From Gammaproteobacteria bacterium (lineage in GTDB: Bacteria; Pseudomonadota; Gammaproteobacteria; Pseudomonadales; Cellvibrionaceae): DNA of 64,000 bases. Within the stretch, counting starts at the first letter, position 1. Each line of letters starts with the position of its first letter. The translations under genes were made by a program, and so were the position numbers. The notes beneath the pieces are model-generated. The model saw only the letters and a program-made list of their open reading frames with translations. It had not been told where the DNA came from and did not search any database. Where the stretch lies: contig SEBV01000007.1 in the NCBI GenBank assembly GCA_004172865.1, positions 186,001 through 250,000 on the forward strand. Reading direction: 5' to 3'. Below are positions 45,670 to 54,709 of the stretch, piece after piece.

Positions 45670-46309
45670 CTAAATTTCTCCTTATGAAACTAAATTTACT
45701 TCGCTCGGCATTGAGCGACAATTTGTAACAAATACGTCACATATTGCGCGCACAATTAAAGGTTTTGCAATAATTTTGTAATGCCGTTTGTCGGATAGCT
45801 AAACTAATTCGCTAGTTGAGACATACGACAATATTCAGGAGCATACAAAGCCATCAATTTCGGGAAGGAGTTAAAAAAAAGAGGGCCAGGAATTGTGATC
45901 AAATTCGAGTTAAAGAAAAATTTGAAAAAGTAGAAAGAGGGTTTTTTAGGACGCATAACTAAATATCAAAAATTTTAAATGAAAAAAGATATAAGTTGAG
46001 TGCGATTGGCAAGCCATATGAGAATTAATCTCAATTTCGGTAGTGGCAGTTGTTGGTCTATGAAATGTTATTGATATGCACTAGTTTTCCATCTATCACA
46101 AATATTTTAGGGGACGTTCAAAATGTAGTGACCTTAGTTATTAAATGGACATTAGTCGAATAAATAATAGTGGAGGGCTAATATTTTCACCTGTCATCAA
46201 GGACTGTGAAAAAACATCGGGGCGTAATTGTTATAAGAGAAAATTTAGACATTGACCCCGCTAATTCAGCTATTCTTTGCGAACTAAGTACCGCTCACCG
46301 GATTTTCAG
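45670..46309. other. AT-rich intergenic region
   Basis: 640 bases with no convincing gene, RNA or repeat. Stop codons are dense in all frames. It may be a decayed region. Confidence 0.55.
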
Positions 46310-47227
46310 ATGTCAGCCCGTCGCACCGAAGAAGCTCCTTCAAAACCCATAATACTTCGCCAAAATACACTTAAAGGCTTTTTGCTTGTTATGGTCGGGT
46401 TGTTCCTATTTGCCTGTATGGATAGCACCACTAAATATCTTGCGGCGCATTACAACGTACCTTTTGTTGTGTTTATGCGGTACCTCACTCAATGTTTTCT
46501 GATGGTATTAGTATTGGCGCCGCGTCATTCCGGGCATTTAATAAAAACACAGCGAACGGGTTTGGTTATTCTGCGTGCATTGTCTTTATGTGCAGCGTCG
46601 CTTTTTGTTGGCCTGTCTTTACAGCTTCTTCCCGTTGCTGAAACCACAGCCATTAATTTTCTTGCGCCAATGTTAGTCGTTCTCTTGAGCCCGTTACTTG
46701 GTGAGAAAATTAGTGTCACTGGCTGGATTGCGGTGGTGATGGGGTTCGCGGGCGTGTTGCTTATTGTTCGGCCTGGTAGCGGGCTTAATATTTATGGCGT
46801 TTTCTTTTGTCTGATTGCCGCTTTAGCAAATGCAACTTATCAACTCATGTCTCGTTTATTAGCGAGCACTGAAAAAGCGGTTACGCTCTTATTTTATACT
46901 GCATTAATAGGTTCGATTTGTTTTGGTTTGAGCATGCCTTGGTTTTGGGAGCACAAAACGCCCAGTTCGCTTGAAGTGGTTTTATTTTTGGGTATGGGTT
47001 TATTTGGCGGCTTGGGTCATTATCTTTTTACGCTTGCGTATAGCCATGCGCCTGCATCAATTTTATCTCCAGTTTTATATATGCAATTACTCTGGGCAGC
47101 ATTATTAGGTTGGATCATTTTCGATACCATACCCGACGTGTTGAGTATTTTGGGTATGATCATTGTGGCTGCATCGGGATTACTAATCGCACTCAAATCC
47201 AGACAAGTTAAAATTAATAAAACTTAA
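46310..47227 (+). CDS. EamA/DMT-superfamily transporter
   Basis: A 305-residue inner-membrane protein with ten TM segments in two EamA repeats (FACMDSTTKYLAAHYNVPFVVFMRY; AETTAINFLAPMLVVLLSPLLGEK; then the second copy ending PVLYMQLLWAALLGWIIF). Probably a metabolite or amino-acid exporter; the substrate is unknown. I start at the ATG at 46310; an upstream TTG would add eleven residues without support. Confidence 0.9.
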   Translation: MSARRTEEAPSKPIILRQNTLKGFLLVMVGLFLFACMDSTTKYLAAHYNVPFVVFMRYLTQCFLMVLVLAPRHSGHLIKTQRTGLVILRALSLCAASLFVGLSLQLLPVAETTAINFLAPMLVVLLSPLLGEKISVTGWIAVVMGFAGVLLIVRPGSGLNIYGVFFCLIAALANATYQLMSRLLASTEKAVTLLFYTALIGSICFGLSMPWFWEHKTPSSLEVVLFLGMGLFGGLGHYLFTLAYSHAPASILSPVLYMQLLWAALLGWIIFDTIPDVLSILGMIIVAASGLLIALKSRQVKINKT

Positions 47228-47290
47228 AAAAAGTCCGTTAACTAAGTAGTTAATGGATTTGTGAGTAGCAATATAAAATTTTTCCTTAGC

Positions 47291-47789
47291 TTATTTGGAG
47301 AACGCTTTCTTCAGGTTTGCAGCAGCAAAGAAAGTCTTCAGCATTTTTTGCTTTTTTAACCACAGCGCCCATTCCAAAGAATTCGTCAGTTACGCCTTAT
47401 ATTCACGATATTCGACATTTACACCTTCAATTTTCAAGCGATCAGCATAAGCCGCACCTTCCGAAAGAAGCGGGTCTATCTCTGCAGTGATAACAGTAGC
47501 TGACGGCAAACCTTTTAAAGAATCTACTTTGATAGGTAAGGCATAGGGTTTTTTTGCATCAGCTTCGTAGTATTTGAAAAACCATTTCAGCATATCTTTG
47601 TTAAGTGGTTTTGCATCTTCATTAGTTTTGTAAGAAGGCGAATTCATATCATCGCTTACAACGGGGTCAACCAATCTTGATGCAATGGAATTTGAATTTT
47701 TTTATCGCGGGCCATTAGTGAAACCACAGTTGCTAAATTCGCACAGGCATTTTTACCTCCCACCGCAATGTTTCGCATCCATGATAAGG
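47291..47789 (-). pseudogene. Decayed alpha/beta-hydrolase (acetyl-esterase-like) remnant
   Basis: The C-terminal half of an HSL-type esterase spread over several frames. Reading on the minus strand: RNIAVGGKNACANLATVVSL, where the catalytic GDSAGG is lost, a frame change near 47667, then SEGAAYADRLKIEGVNVEYREY, another shift near 47395 into GVTDEFFGMGAVVKKAKNAEDF, and a last shift into AAANLKKAFSK with the stop at 47291. The N-terminal half is absent. The mutated nucleophile motif argues for real decay rather than sequencing error. Confidence 0.85.
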
Positions 47790-48106
47790 TTTTTTATTAA
47801 ATTTATTTAAATTCTAAGTAAATATATTTTCTGAAGTTTTAAAAAAATATGACATTACAAATATGGATGCTAGGTTGAGTGTCCTGAAAATTATTTTTCA
47901 GTTTAGGCGTGGCGGGTTAGAGATTTGGGGGCGGGAGAGTTTTAGCTAAATACGAAATGATAATGGAAAAAAGTTAAAAATTACATTATCAATTTATACG
48001 GGAATTCGTGTGGGATTAGAGATAACAAATAAATAGTCCAAAAAAACTGCCTAGATTATGATTTAATCCATGGCTAGCTTTTTCGGATCTTTGACGGAAG
48101 GTTACT
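47790..48106. other. AT-rich intergenic region
   Basis: 317 bases without a gene, next to the esterase remnant. The missing 5' half of that gene is not visible here. No repeat or mobile-element end was seen. Confidence 0.5.
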
Positions 48107-48364
48107 TCAGTGTAATGTGGCTGGAATGCGTAATCTAATTCCGCGTTCCGCTAATGCGTCGATTTGACGTTTATTTAATTCGGCTACGAAAGCGTAGTAG
48201 GCACCACGAACTTTACGGTCGGCAATTGATGCGCTGCTTTGTAATAAATCCAAAATTCCACCCTCGTTTGCGAGTCTATGACGCTCGCCAGTGTGGTGAT
48301 AGTACTGACTGCCTAATTGGTGAAGGCGAAAAATAGCGGTTTGCGAAAAAATTAAGCTATTCAT
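48107..48364 (-). CDS. Small conserved-looking protein, unknown
   Basis: 85 residues, soluble, basic, mostly helical (LHQLGSQYYHHTGERHRLANEGG; VAELNKRQIDALAERGIRL). No family recognised. Reality is supported by a strong AGAGGAAATTTT before ATG and sensible composition against an AT-rich background. It lies divergent from the second BLUF gene. Confidence 0.65.
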   Translation of the reverse strand: MNSLIFSQTAIFRLHQLGSQYYHHTGERHRLANEGGILDLLQSSASIADRKVRGAYYAFVAELNKRQIDALAERGIRLRIPATLH

Positions 48365-48738
48365 AAAATTTCCTCTGAGTTGACTATCATATTGAATTTA
48401 TTTGATGAAAACTTTCAGCATCTGTCGCTAAAACTATCTGTATCCCAAGTAGTGTTGGGTGAATGCAGATTTTGGCGTCTTGTAGAAAGTTTTTCAGGTC
48501 ATCAAAAAACTATAATGTGCGTAAGTTATAGTCAGTACTTATTTTGTTCTGTACTCAAGCGCACATTGAATCCAATATATTGAGGTGTACATTTAGGCTG
48601 AGTTCCATTTAATTTTGATAAAAGTTAAGTTAGATGCCAAATTTATAAAGTTTTTACTAGTTGTGATAACCAGTTTCATTTTTCGAATAATTTATATCCT
48701 CAATTTGCTTAAATTTATCTTTGTTTATAGGGTGAGTC
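48365..48738. promoter_or_regulatory. Upstream region of second BLUF gene
   Basis: 374 AT-rich bases between divergent genes. A 67-codon open frame here has no ribosome site or resemblance and is left out. No clear promoter element was seen. Confidence 0.45.
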
Positions 48739-49158
48739 ATGATTTGCATGGTTTATATTAGTTCTGCGATTTTGGGATTAAATGATAGGCAAATAGCTAA
48801 CATTGTTCGTACTTCGCAAATTAACAACGAGCAACTGGGGATAACTGGAATTTTGCTCTACAACAATGGAAATTTTATGCAGTTGATTGAAGGAGAAGAG
48901 GAAAAAGTGGAAGCGCTTTATGAAAAAGTTAGAGGGGATAGGCGTCACACTGGCGTAACACTTTTACTAAAGGAACCTATAACGCATAAAAATTTCGACA
49001 ATTGGGTTATGGGTTACAGAAACATTGATAATTTAAAAAAGATCGAACCTGAACTATTAAGTCCATTTCTTGATGAAGATTTAAATTTTTCAATTTATAA
49101 AAAGAATCCATACCGAGCTTTGCAATTTTTAGAAATGTTTAAAAAGATTATTTCATAA
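48739..49158 (+). CDS. BLUF-domain blue-light receptor, second copy
   Basis: 139 residues, again a lone BLUF domain with short C-terminal helices. By eye-alignment the key residues are Y6 (MVYISSA), N30 (SQINNEQLGITG), Q48 (GNFMQLIEG) and W89 with Met (NWVMGY), so photoactivity is expected. GGGTGAG precedes the ATG. It is convergent with a hybrid kinase/KaiC-like operon, 15 bases away. It is diverged from the first BLUF protein at most non-core positions. Confidence 0.95.
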   Translation: MICMVYISSAILGLNDRQIANIVRTSQINNEQLGITGILLYNNGNFMQLIEGEEEKVEALYEKVRGDRRHTGVTLLLKEPITHKNFDNWVMGYRNIDNLKKIEPELLSPFLDEDLNFSIYKKNPYRALQFLEMFKKIIS

Positions 49159-49159
49159 C

Positions 49160-49179
49160 GGTTAAAATATGTTTTAACC
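49160..49179. terminator. Hairpin between convergent BLUF and kinase genes
   Basis: GGTTAAAA TATG TTTTAACC, a perfect 8-bp stem spanning the kinase stop codon. It is AT-rich without a real T-run, so it is a weak terminator at best. Confidence 0.4.
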
Positions 49180-50676
49180 ATTTAGAGTTGAGAGTATTTT
49201 AAGTAGTTGCGGCATATCAACTGGCTTTACAAGGTGATGATTAAAACCCGCCTCAGAAGATTTTATTCGATCACTATTTTGCCCGTAGCCGGTGATGGCG
49301 ATCATAAGTGCTGAGCCAGACTCAGGTCTTTCGCGCAAGGCTCTTGCGAGATCGGTTCCGTCCATGTCCGGCAATCCTATATCCAGTAAAAATGCATCAG
49401 GTGATTCCTTAAGGGATCTGCGCAGTGCCGCTTCAGCATCATGTTCAATACTGACTTCGTAGCCTGCCATTTCTAAAAACATTCCTAACATATTTGCAGC
49501 ATCAACATTGTCGTCAACAATAAGCACTTTTTGTTGGCCTGCAACTGAGCCAACTGCTTCGGTGTTGGATGAGGCTGAAGATGCGACATCCAAAGCACGA
49601 GGCAAGTTAACGGTGAAGGTGCTGCCCTTACCGAGGCCTGCGCTGTAAGCCTGAATGCTTCCGTGATGCAAATTGACAAGACTTTTTACTAACGCAAGCC
49701 CGATTCCTAATCCGCCTTGAGAGCGATCAGACGCGCGCTCAGCTTGTGCAAACATATCGAAAACATGCGACAAAGTGTCTGGTTCAATTCCTATACCATC
49801 ATCTTCAATGCTGAAAGATACTTCATCATCAGTTGCATTTATGGATAAAAGAATATGGCCACCTGCAGGTGTGTACTTCGCTGCATTGTTTAGAATGTTG
49901 GCGATGACTTGAATCAATCTTTTTTTATCGCCCGCTACAAATGCAGGTGACGATAAATTTTTAATCGTCAAGGTATGATTGCGCGAATCAATTAGCGGCT
50001 GAACTTGTTCTACAGCGCCCGCAACAATTTGGTTTGCATCCAATGTTATTTCATCTAGCGAAACCAAACCTCTGGACACTCTCGACACGTCCAGCAAATC
50101 ATCAATCAAGCCAGTCATATGTTTTACCTGGCGTGAAATAATGTCGCTGGTCGCACGAATTTTTTCTCGTTCCAATGTTGGAATTCCCAACAAGTCAGAC
50201 GCTGCGCTAATGGGAGCAAGAGGGTTACGTAATTCATGCGCAAGCATCGCGAGAAATTCGTCTTTACGTCGATCAATTTCCCGCATTTCATATTGTCGTT
50301 TACGCGCGCGCAATGCTGAGGTTGCGACGTTGACTAAAGTATCGCTTCTAACCGGACGCTCTAATAAAGTTACATTTCCGAGTTGCGGATAACGGCCACG
50401 CAGCTGTGACGTGTCACGACCTTCGCGTCGTAAAACGAGAAATGGAAAATCAGACCAGCTTTTTTGATTTTTAAGAAAAGGATTAATCGCGTTCAAAAAA
50501 TCATTACTAAGTGCCTCATCAGCAATCATCAAAGCACCAGCACCAAGATTAATTTGCTCAATAACATCAGCGATGTGAAGGCAGCGAAAGCACTCAAGAT
50601 CGGCACGGTGAAAGACTCCTTCTATGAGCCGACCATCCTTACCTGTGGGTGTGTAAATTAATAAACGATTTTCCAC
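49174..50676 (-). CDS. Hybrid kinase with degenerate N-terminal receiver
   Basis: A 500-residue soluble protein. Residues 1-120 look receiver-like but lack the acidic pair and acceptor context (GALMIADEALSND; LLERPVRSDTL keeps the end), so it is a pseudo-receiver. HisKA has H147 in MLAHELRNPLAPIS, the HATPase has IEDDGIGIEPD and GGLGIGLALVK, and the C-terminal receiver (about 380-500) has IVDDNVDAAN, LLDIGLPDMDG and LVKPVDM. It lies 39 bases after the KaiC-like gene, in one operon. Pairing of KaiC-like ATPases with such kinases suggests a signalling complex. Confidence 0.92.
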   Translation of the reverse strand: MENRLLIYTPTGKDGRLIEGVFHRADLECFRCLHIADVIEQINLGAGALMIADEALSNDFLNAINPFLKNQKSWSDFPFLVLRREGRDTSQLRGRYPQLGNVTLLERPVRSDTLVNVATSALRARKRQYEMREIDRRKDEFLAMLAHELRNPLAPISAASDLLGIPTLEREKIRATSDIISRQVKHMTGLIDDLLDVSRVSRGLVSLDEITLDANQIVAGAVEQVQPLIDSRNHTLTIKNLSSPAFVAGDKKRLIQVIANILNNAAKYTPAGGHILLSINATDDEVSFSIEDDGIGIEPDTLSHVFDMFAQAERASDRSQGGLGIGLALVKSLVNLHHGSIQAYSAGLGKGSTFTVNLPRALDVASSASSNTEAVGSVAGQQKVLIVDDNVDAANMLGMFLEMAGYEVSIEHDAEAALRRSLKESPDAFLLDIGLPDMDGTDLARALRERPESGSALMIAITGYGQNSDRIKSSEAGFNHHLVKPVDMPQLLKILSTLNG

Positions 50677-50715
50677 AAATATCCTTTAGCAAAAGTGTTG
50701 CGATTCATGAGCGAG

Positions 50716-52218
50716 TTATCCGGCAGTTTCCTGGGCTAGCATGGAATTATTATCAAGTGCTACCAGCGTAGGCACTCCAGTTAATATTCCCTGGAAGTTA
50801 TCCAGCACTGGCCCGACTTCAATACCCTGCGAAGTAATGCCAAAGCTGCGTAATGTTGTTTCATGCGCGCTACCACGTTTTTTGAAAACGGAAATTGCTT
50901 TTTCGACTTGACCACGTGCTTCGAAGTAACGAAGTACCAACACGTTATCCGCCATGTAGCTAACGTCAATCCCGGTCGTCATTGCACCCACAATTCCTTG
51001 TTGTACGCCAATCAAAAATGTCACGACGCCGCGTTGGCCGAGGTATTTGAGCAATTCGTGTAAATGCGTTGTAAGAAATTTTGCATCGGGCATAGCATTT
51101 AAGTAGCCGGTTAAACTATCGATAACAATAACTTTTGCACCTTGGTCGGCACATGCACAAACCGCATGCGTAAATTCACCAGGTGACATTTCGGCAGGAT
51201 CGATTTGATGCACTCTCAATAGGCCTGAGTCATAGTAAGAACGCACATCCATTCCTACACCTTTGCTTCGATTGAGCAGAGTATTGAACGACTCTTCGAA
51301 CAAAAACATGGAGGCTTTTTCTCCTCTCTGTGTTATTGACCTGACGAATTGCAATGCGAGAGTCGATTTGCCCGTGCCCGGTGGGCCGGAAATTAAGGTG
51401 CTTGATCCTTCCTCGATTCCACCACCCAAAAGTTCATCAAAGGTTTCAAGGCCGCTTTTAATTTGGCCTCGCTCTACAAGCGCGCGTGATTCCGCAGCCA
51501 CTACTTTCGGATACACAACTATCCCGCCGGTGATAATCGCGTAATCATGCGGGCCACGTCGAAAGGCAATGCCGCGATACTTAAGTATTCTGACAACACG
51601 GCGTTCTGCACCGTAATCTGACTCGGTGTTTTGAAGAGAAATTACACCGTGCGCAATACTTCGAACTTGCTGATCACCGCGAACAGATGTTTTGTCGTCA
51701 AGCAGTAGGGCAGTGCATGATCGCTTGGCAAAATATTGTTTAAGACCCAAAACATGTCGTCTGTAACGCAAGGCGCTGCCCGACAAGAGTTGTAGTTCTG
51801 ACAAAGAATCCAAAACAACACGAGTGGGACGAATTTTTTCAATCATTTCCAAGATGAAATTATTGGTCTCCCCAAATTCCACCTCTGAGGGATCCAACAC
51901 GGTGTATTGTTCGTCGGGATTCGTGAGGCTTTCTTCCGGGATAACTTCATGAACAGTTACGCCATCCATCGAAAAGCCGTGTGCCGCTGCAACCGCGCGA
52001 AGCTCGATATTATTTTCGGCAAGTGTAATGTAGAGAACGGCTTCACCTCGTGACGCGCCTTCTATTAAGAACTGCAGTGCTAATGTAGTTTTGCCAGACC
52101 CCGGATCACCCTCCAAAAGGTAGAGGCGCTCTTTCGTTAAACCGCCACCAAGCACATTATCGAGGCCTGGTATTCCTGTAGAAATAAACGCTGTACTTAA
52201 GGTGTTTTGCGGGGTCAT
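50716..52218 (-). CDS. KaiC-like dual ATPase, second copy
   Basis: 500 residues with two KaiC domains: CI Walker A GDPGSGKTT (37-45) and Walker B RVVLDSLSE, CII Walker A GPPGTGKST (278-286) and VIVIDSLTGY. CII retains an EE pair (FLFEESFN), while CI has one Glu. At the KaiC phospho-site it reads DVSYMADNVLV, which keeps Ser and changes Thr to Tyr. This is the type common in bacteria without kaiA/kaiB. It is cotranscribed with the hybrid kinase downstream. It differs clearly from the KaiC-like protein at 31.6-33.1 kb. Confidence 0.93.
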   Translation of the reverse strand: MTPQNTLSTAFISTGIPGLDNVLGGGLTKERLYLLEGDPGSGKTTLALQFLIEGASRGEAVLYITLAENNIELRAVAAAHGFSMDGVTVHEVIPEESLTNPDEQYTVLDPSEVEFGETNNFILEMIEKIRPTRVVLDSLSELQLLSGSALRYRRHVLGLKQYFAKRSCTALLLDDKTSVRGDQQVRSIAHGVISLQNTESDYGAERRVVRILKYRGIAFRRGPHDYAIITGGIVVYPKVVAAESRALVERGQIKSGLETFDELLGGGIEEGSSTLISGPPGTGKSTLALQFVRSITQRGEKASMFLFEESFNTLLNRSKGVGMDVRSYYDSGLLRVHQIDPAEMSPGEFTHAVCACADQGAKVIVIDSLTGYLNAMPDAKFLTTHLHELLKYLGQRGVVTFLIGVQQGIVGAMTTGIDVSYMADNVLVLRYFEARGQVEKAISVFKKRGSAHETTLRSFGITSQGIEVGPVLDNFQGILTGVPTLVALDNNSMLAQETAG

Positions 52219-52630
52219 TTGAATACCATTTCAGGGTGTTTTAATACGATGCTATTTTAAAGATTATATTGAATTCTAAATCCGTCATTACCTAAAACCC
52301 GAAGCATAAAGCACTGCTACTAGATCTTTTTTCTACAATGAAATTTTAATTTGATAAGCTTTTTAACCAATGAACTATTAAATAAAAAAGTTCATTTTTG
52401 AAAACCATTGCTTATTTTACAAGTTAGACGCCATTTTTTATGTTAGGAAGTTAACTTAAGAACGCAGATTTATATGGGGCGGGTGAGAATGTTTTAGGAA
52501 TAGATGAGTGACACATCGGTGAAGCAAGAACGACGATTGTTTGAATTTAACTACTGAGTATTTAGCTGTCGAGTATTTAACGCATCCTTGCGCTGGGGCA
52601 ATACTTTAATAAGCGATTTTTGTGATCGAG
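52219..52630. other. AT-rich intergenic region
   Basis: 412 bases without a gene. It should contain the promoter of the KaiC-like operon close to 52220-52300. Nothing else recognised. Confidence 0.5.
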
Positions 52631-53116
52631 TTAACCGCGACGTGCAGCTTCTATGGCGGCTACGTCAATTTTTTGCATGGTCATCATTGCATCAAATGCT
52701 CGTTTGGCAATGGTGGGATCTGGATCGGTAATCGCCTGACTCAAAGCAATTGGCGTAATCTGCCATGATAAACCCCACTTATCTTTACACCAGCCGCAAT
52801 CACTTTCTTTACCACCATTTTCAACAATGGCGTTCCAGTAGCGATCAGTTTCGGCTTGGTCAGCAGTTGCGACTTGAAACGAGAATGCTTCGCTATGTTT
52901 AAAAGCAGGCCCGCCATTGAGGCCGAGGCAAGGAATTCCCAATAGGGTAAATTCGACGGTCAAAACATTGCCTTGCTTTCCAGCAGGGTAATCTCCCGGA
53001 GCAAGGTGTACCGCGCTAACAAATGAATCAGGAAATGTCTGCGCGTAAAATGTTGCAGCTTCTTCGGCATCACCATTGAACCAAAGGCAAATTGTATTTT
53101 TTGCTGGATTAGTCAT
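52631..53116 (-). CDS. PhnB-like VOC-superfamily protein
   Basis: A 161-residue member of the 3-demethylubiquinone methyltransferase-like/PhnB family, which shares the glyoxalase fold (ICLWFNGDAEEAATFYAQTFPDS; GGKESDCGWCKDKWGLSWQITP). Function in most bacteria is unknown despite the historical name. The start at 53116 has ACGGAGAAGCG upstream; an extension to 53164 lacks support. Confidence 0.93.
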   Translation of the reverse strand: MTNPAKNTICLWFNGDAEEAATFYAQTFPDSFVSAVHLAPGDYPAGKQGNVLTVEFTLLGIPCLGLNGGPAFKHSEAFSFQVATADQAETDRYWNAIVENGGKESDCGWCKDKWGLSWQITPIALSQAITDPDPTIAKRAFDAMMTMQKIDVAAIEAARRG

Positions 53117-53188
53117 ATCGCTTCTCCGTTTAGTAAAAAAAGTGCATTCGCTCGTATTTTTCAAGCGCTATTCAAGTATTGGAAGGGT

Positions 53189-53323
53189 TTAGTTTCTATC
53201 CTTTATAGCGTCAATCCCCAACTTTTTAGTAGTTTCTTCGTGTTTTAAATAAATTACAAAGGTCGTAAAAAATATTGAAGATATAACGCAGATGCTCAGA
53301 AAAGCCCAAATATTTAAACTCAT
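53189..53323 (-). CDS. 44-residue single-pass membrane protein
   Basis: A very short gene: MSLNIWAFLSICVISSIFF starts the hydrophobic helix, followed by a charged tail (YLKHEETTKKLGIDAIKDRN). AAAGGGACATTA before the ATG gives a proper ribosome site. It lies between the VOC and the exported-protein genes in the same direction. Helix-plus-basic-tail is typical of small regulatory membrane peptides, but I recognise no family. Confidence 0.6.
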   Translation of the reverse strand: MSLNIWAFLSICVISSIFFTTFVIYLKHEETTKKLGIDAIKDRN

Positions 53324-53389
53324 TAATGTCCCTTTAATATTTCAACTGCAGGGCGATCTTATCTGACGGCTAACAGATTTTACATAAGT

Positions 53390-53758
53390 CTAACTGCCTG
53401 CTTTATTCACTAAAAGGTGCAGTTCAACTCCATCAGATTTTACGATGGATTCTTTTCCAATTTCGAGCATCAACGAAGGGTTTATGTCTCCAGAATTTGT
53501 TTTAACTGAGGACTTTGCTAAAACCGTGTTATTTGCAGATGGCGTGACATTGAGTGAAAATTTATAACCATTTTCGCCTGACATCTGTACTGATGCATCA
53601 ACCCCCGAAATAACAAATAATGTAGGCTTACCCAGCAAAACTCCATTGGAAGTGATGGCTGCAGAAACCTCATAGTCGCCATTTTTTTCTGCGAAAGCAG
53701 AATAAGCAAATGAACTTGCAGTCAACACGAACAAACAAAAATAAATTTTACGAAGCAT
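53390..53758 (-). CDS. Small exported beta-rich protein, unknown
   Basis: 122 residues with a Sec signal peptide (LTASSFAYSAFA|EK). The mature part is a run of short beta strands (GDYEVSAAITSNGVLLGKPTLFV; GYKFSLNVTPS) without cysteines. It resembles small periplasmic beta-sandwich proteins with no assigned function. It is monocistronic. Confidence 0.7.
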   Translation of the reverse strand: MLRKIYFCLFVLTASSFAYSAFAEKNGDYEVSAAITSNGVLLGKPTLFVISGVDASVQMSGENGYKFSLNVTPSANNTVLAKSSVKTNSGDINPSLMLEIGKESIVKSDGVELHLLVNKAGS

Positions 53759-53864
53759 ACAAAACTCCTTTGTTGATGATGAAAATTTACAGTTATTATT
53801 TTTATAGATTAAATTTTGATTGTTTTTTGTAGTGAGAACAAGTGTTTCTTAATAAACCTTCAAA

Positions 53865-54662
53865 TTACCCCAGCGTTGGAAGCTCAGCATAGAGTTTTTG
53901 AATGGCATCCTTACCATGTTTTCTTTCAAGTTTTCTCACAATAAAATGGCCTCTCGCCATATCTTGAAAGTGATCCATAAAAATAATATTGATGATTGCG
54001 CCACCTGCGGCACCGATGGTGGGTATAGCTTGTGCCGCGGCTTTTTCGGTAACTTGAATACCAAAACGCTCGGCGACTTTAGCAATAAATTTAATTAAAA
54101 ATGGGCCGCCTTTATCGGTGAGTGCATTTTTTACGATGAGTTCAGACGCATCCGCCAATGATTTTGAAAGTGCTGCACGCACGGCATAGTAGCCGCTGTC
54201 GGTGCTGTCATCTGACTTACTGTTGCCACCGAGTGCAAATACTTCCAAGCAGGCCAGTTTGGTTTCTATCGCGGAAATAGATTCGCCTTCGCTACGTGCA
54301 ACGTCTGCAATTGAGCGCAACATAATGGAAGTTGAAATAGGTAATTCCACAGCCATTGCTGCTATGCCGAAAAATCCACCTACGCCGCCGGTTACGGCGA
54401 CGCCGAGTTTATGCCAAATATTTGATGAGGCCTCGCCGGGAATATCCTTCATCGTAAAAATCGCAGCGTCTGATGCTTTTAACAAAGCGGCCTGCGTAAC
54501 TTCACCAATTCGTGTATTCCAATTTTTTGGCAACAACGCCAAACCTTTTTCTATTGGCATGCCGATAAAGTTTGTCGCCTTGGCGGCAACGCCCGGGTTT
54601 TCCAATAAGTTTTTCGCAACTTGAAGTTCTTTCAAATCTTGCTCGGAAAAAATTGTTGTCAT
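53865..54662 (-). CDS. EcsC-family protein
   Basis: 265 residues matching the EcsC family (NWNTRIGEVTQAALLKASDAAIFTM; GGFFGIAAMAVELPISTSIMLRSIADVARSEGE; AGGAIINIIFMDHFQDMARGHF), with amphipathic/hydrophobic helices that likely associate with the membrane. The biochemical role is unknown. The start at 54662 has GAGGTTTT upstream, preferred over an ATG at 54713 that would overlap the upstream gene's end. Confidence 0.88.
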   Translation of the reverse strand: MTTIFSEQDLKELQVAKNLLENPGVAAKATNFIGMPIEKGLALLPKNWNTRIGEVTQAALLKASDAAIFTMKDIPGEASSNIWHKLGVAVTGGVGGFFGIAAMAVELPISTSIMLRSIADVARSEGESISAIETKLACLEVFALGGNSKSDDSTDSGYYAVRAALSKSLADASELIVKNALTDKGGPFLIKFIAKVAERFGIQVTEKAAAQAIPTIGAAGGAIINIIFMDHFQDMARGHFIVRKLERKHGKDAIQKLYAELPTLG

Positions 54663-54709
54663 AAAACCTCGGGTTAATTTTTTTAATTGAACATTCAAGC
54701 TAGAGCCGC

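Noticed and set aside
48380-48583. 67-codon frame before the second BLUF gene
   Set aside because: No ribosome site and no recognisable features in AT-rich DNA.
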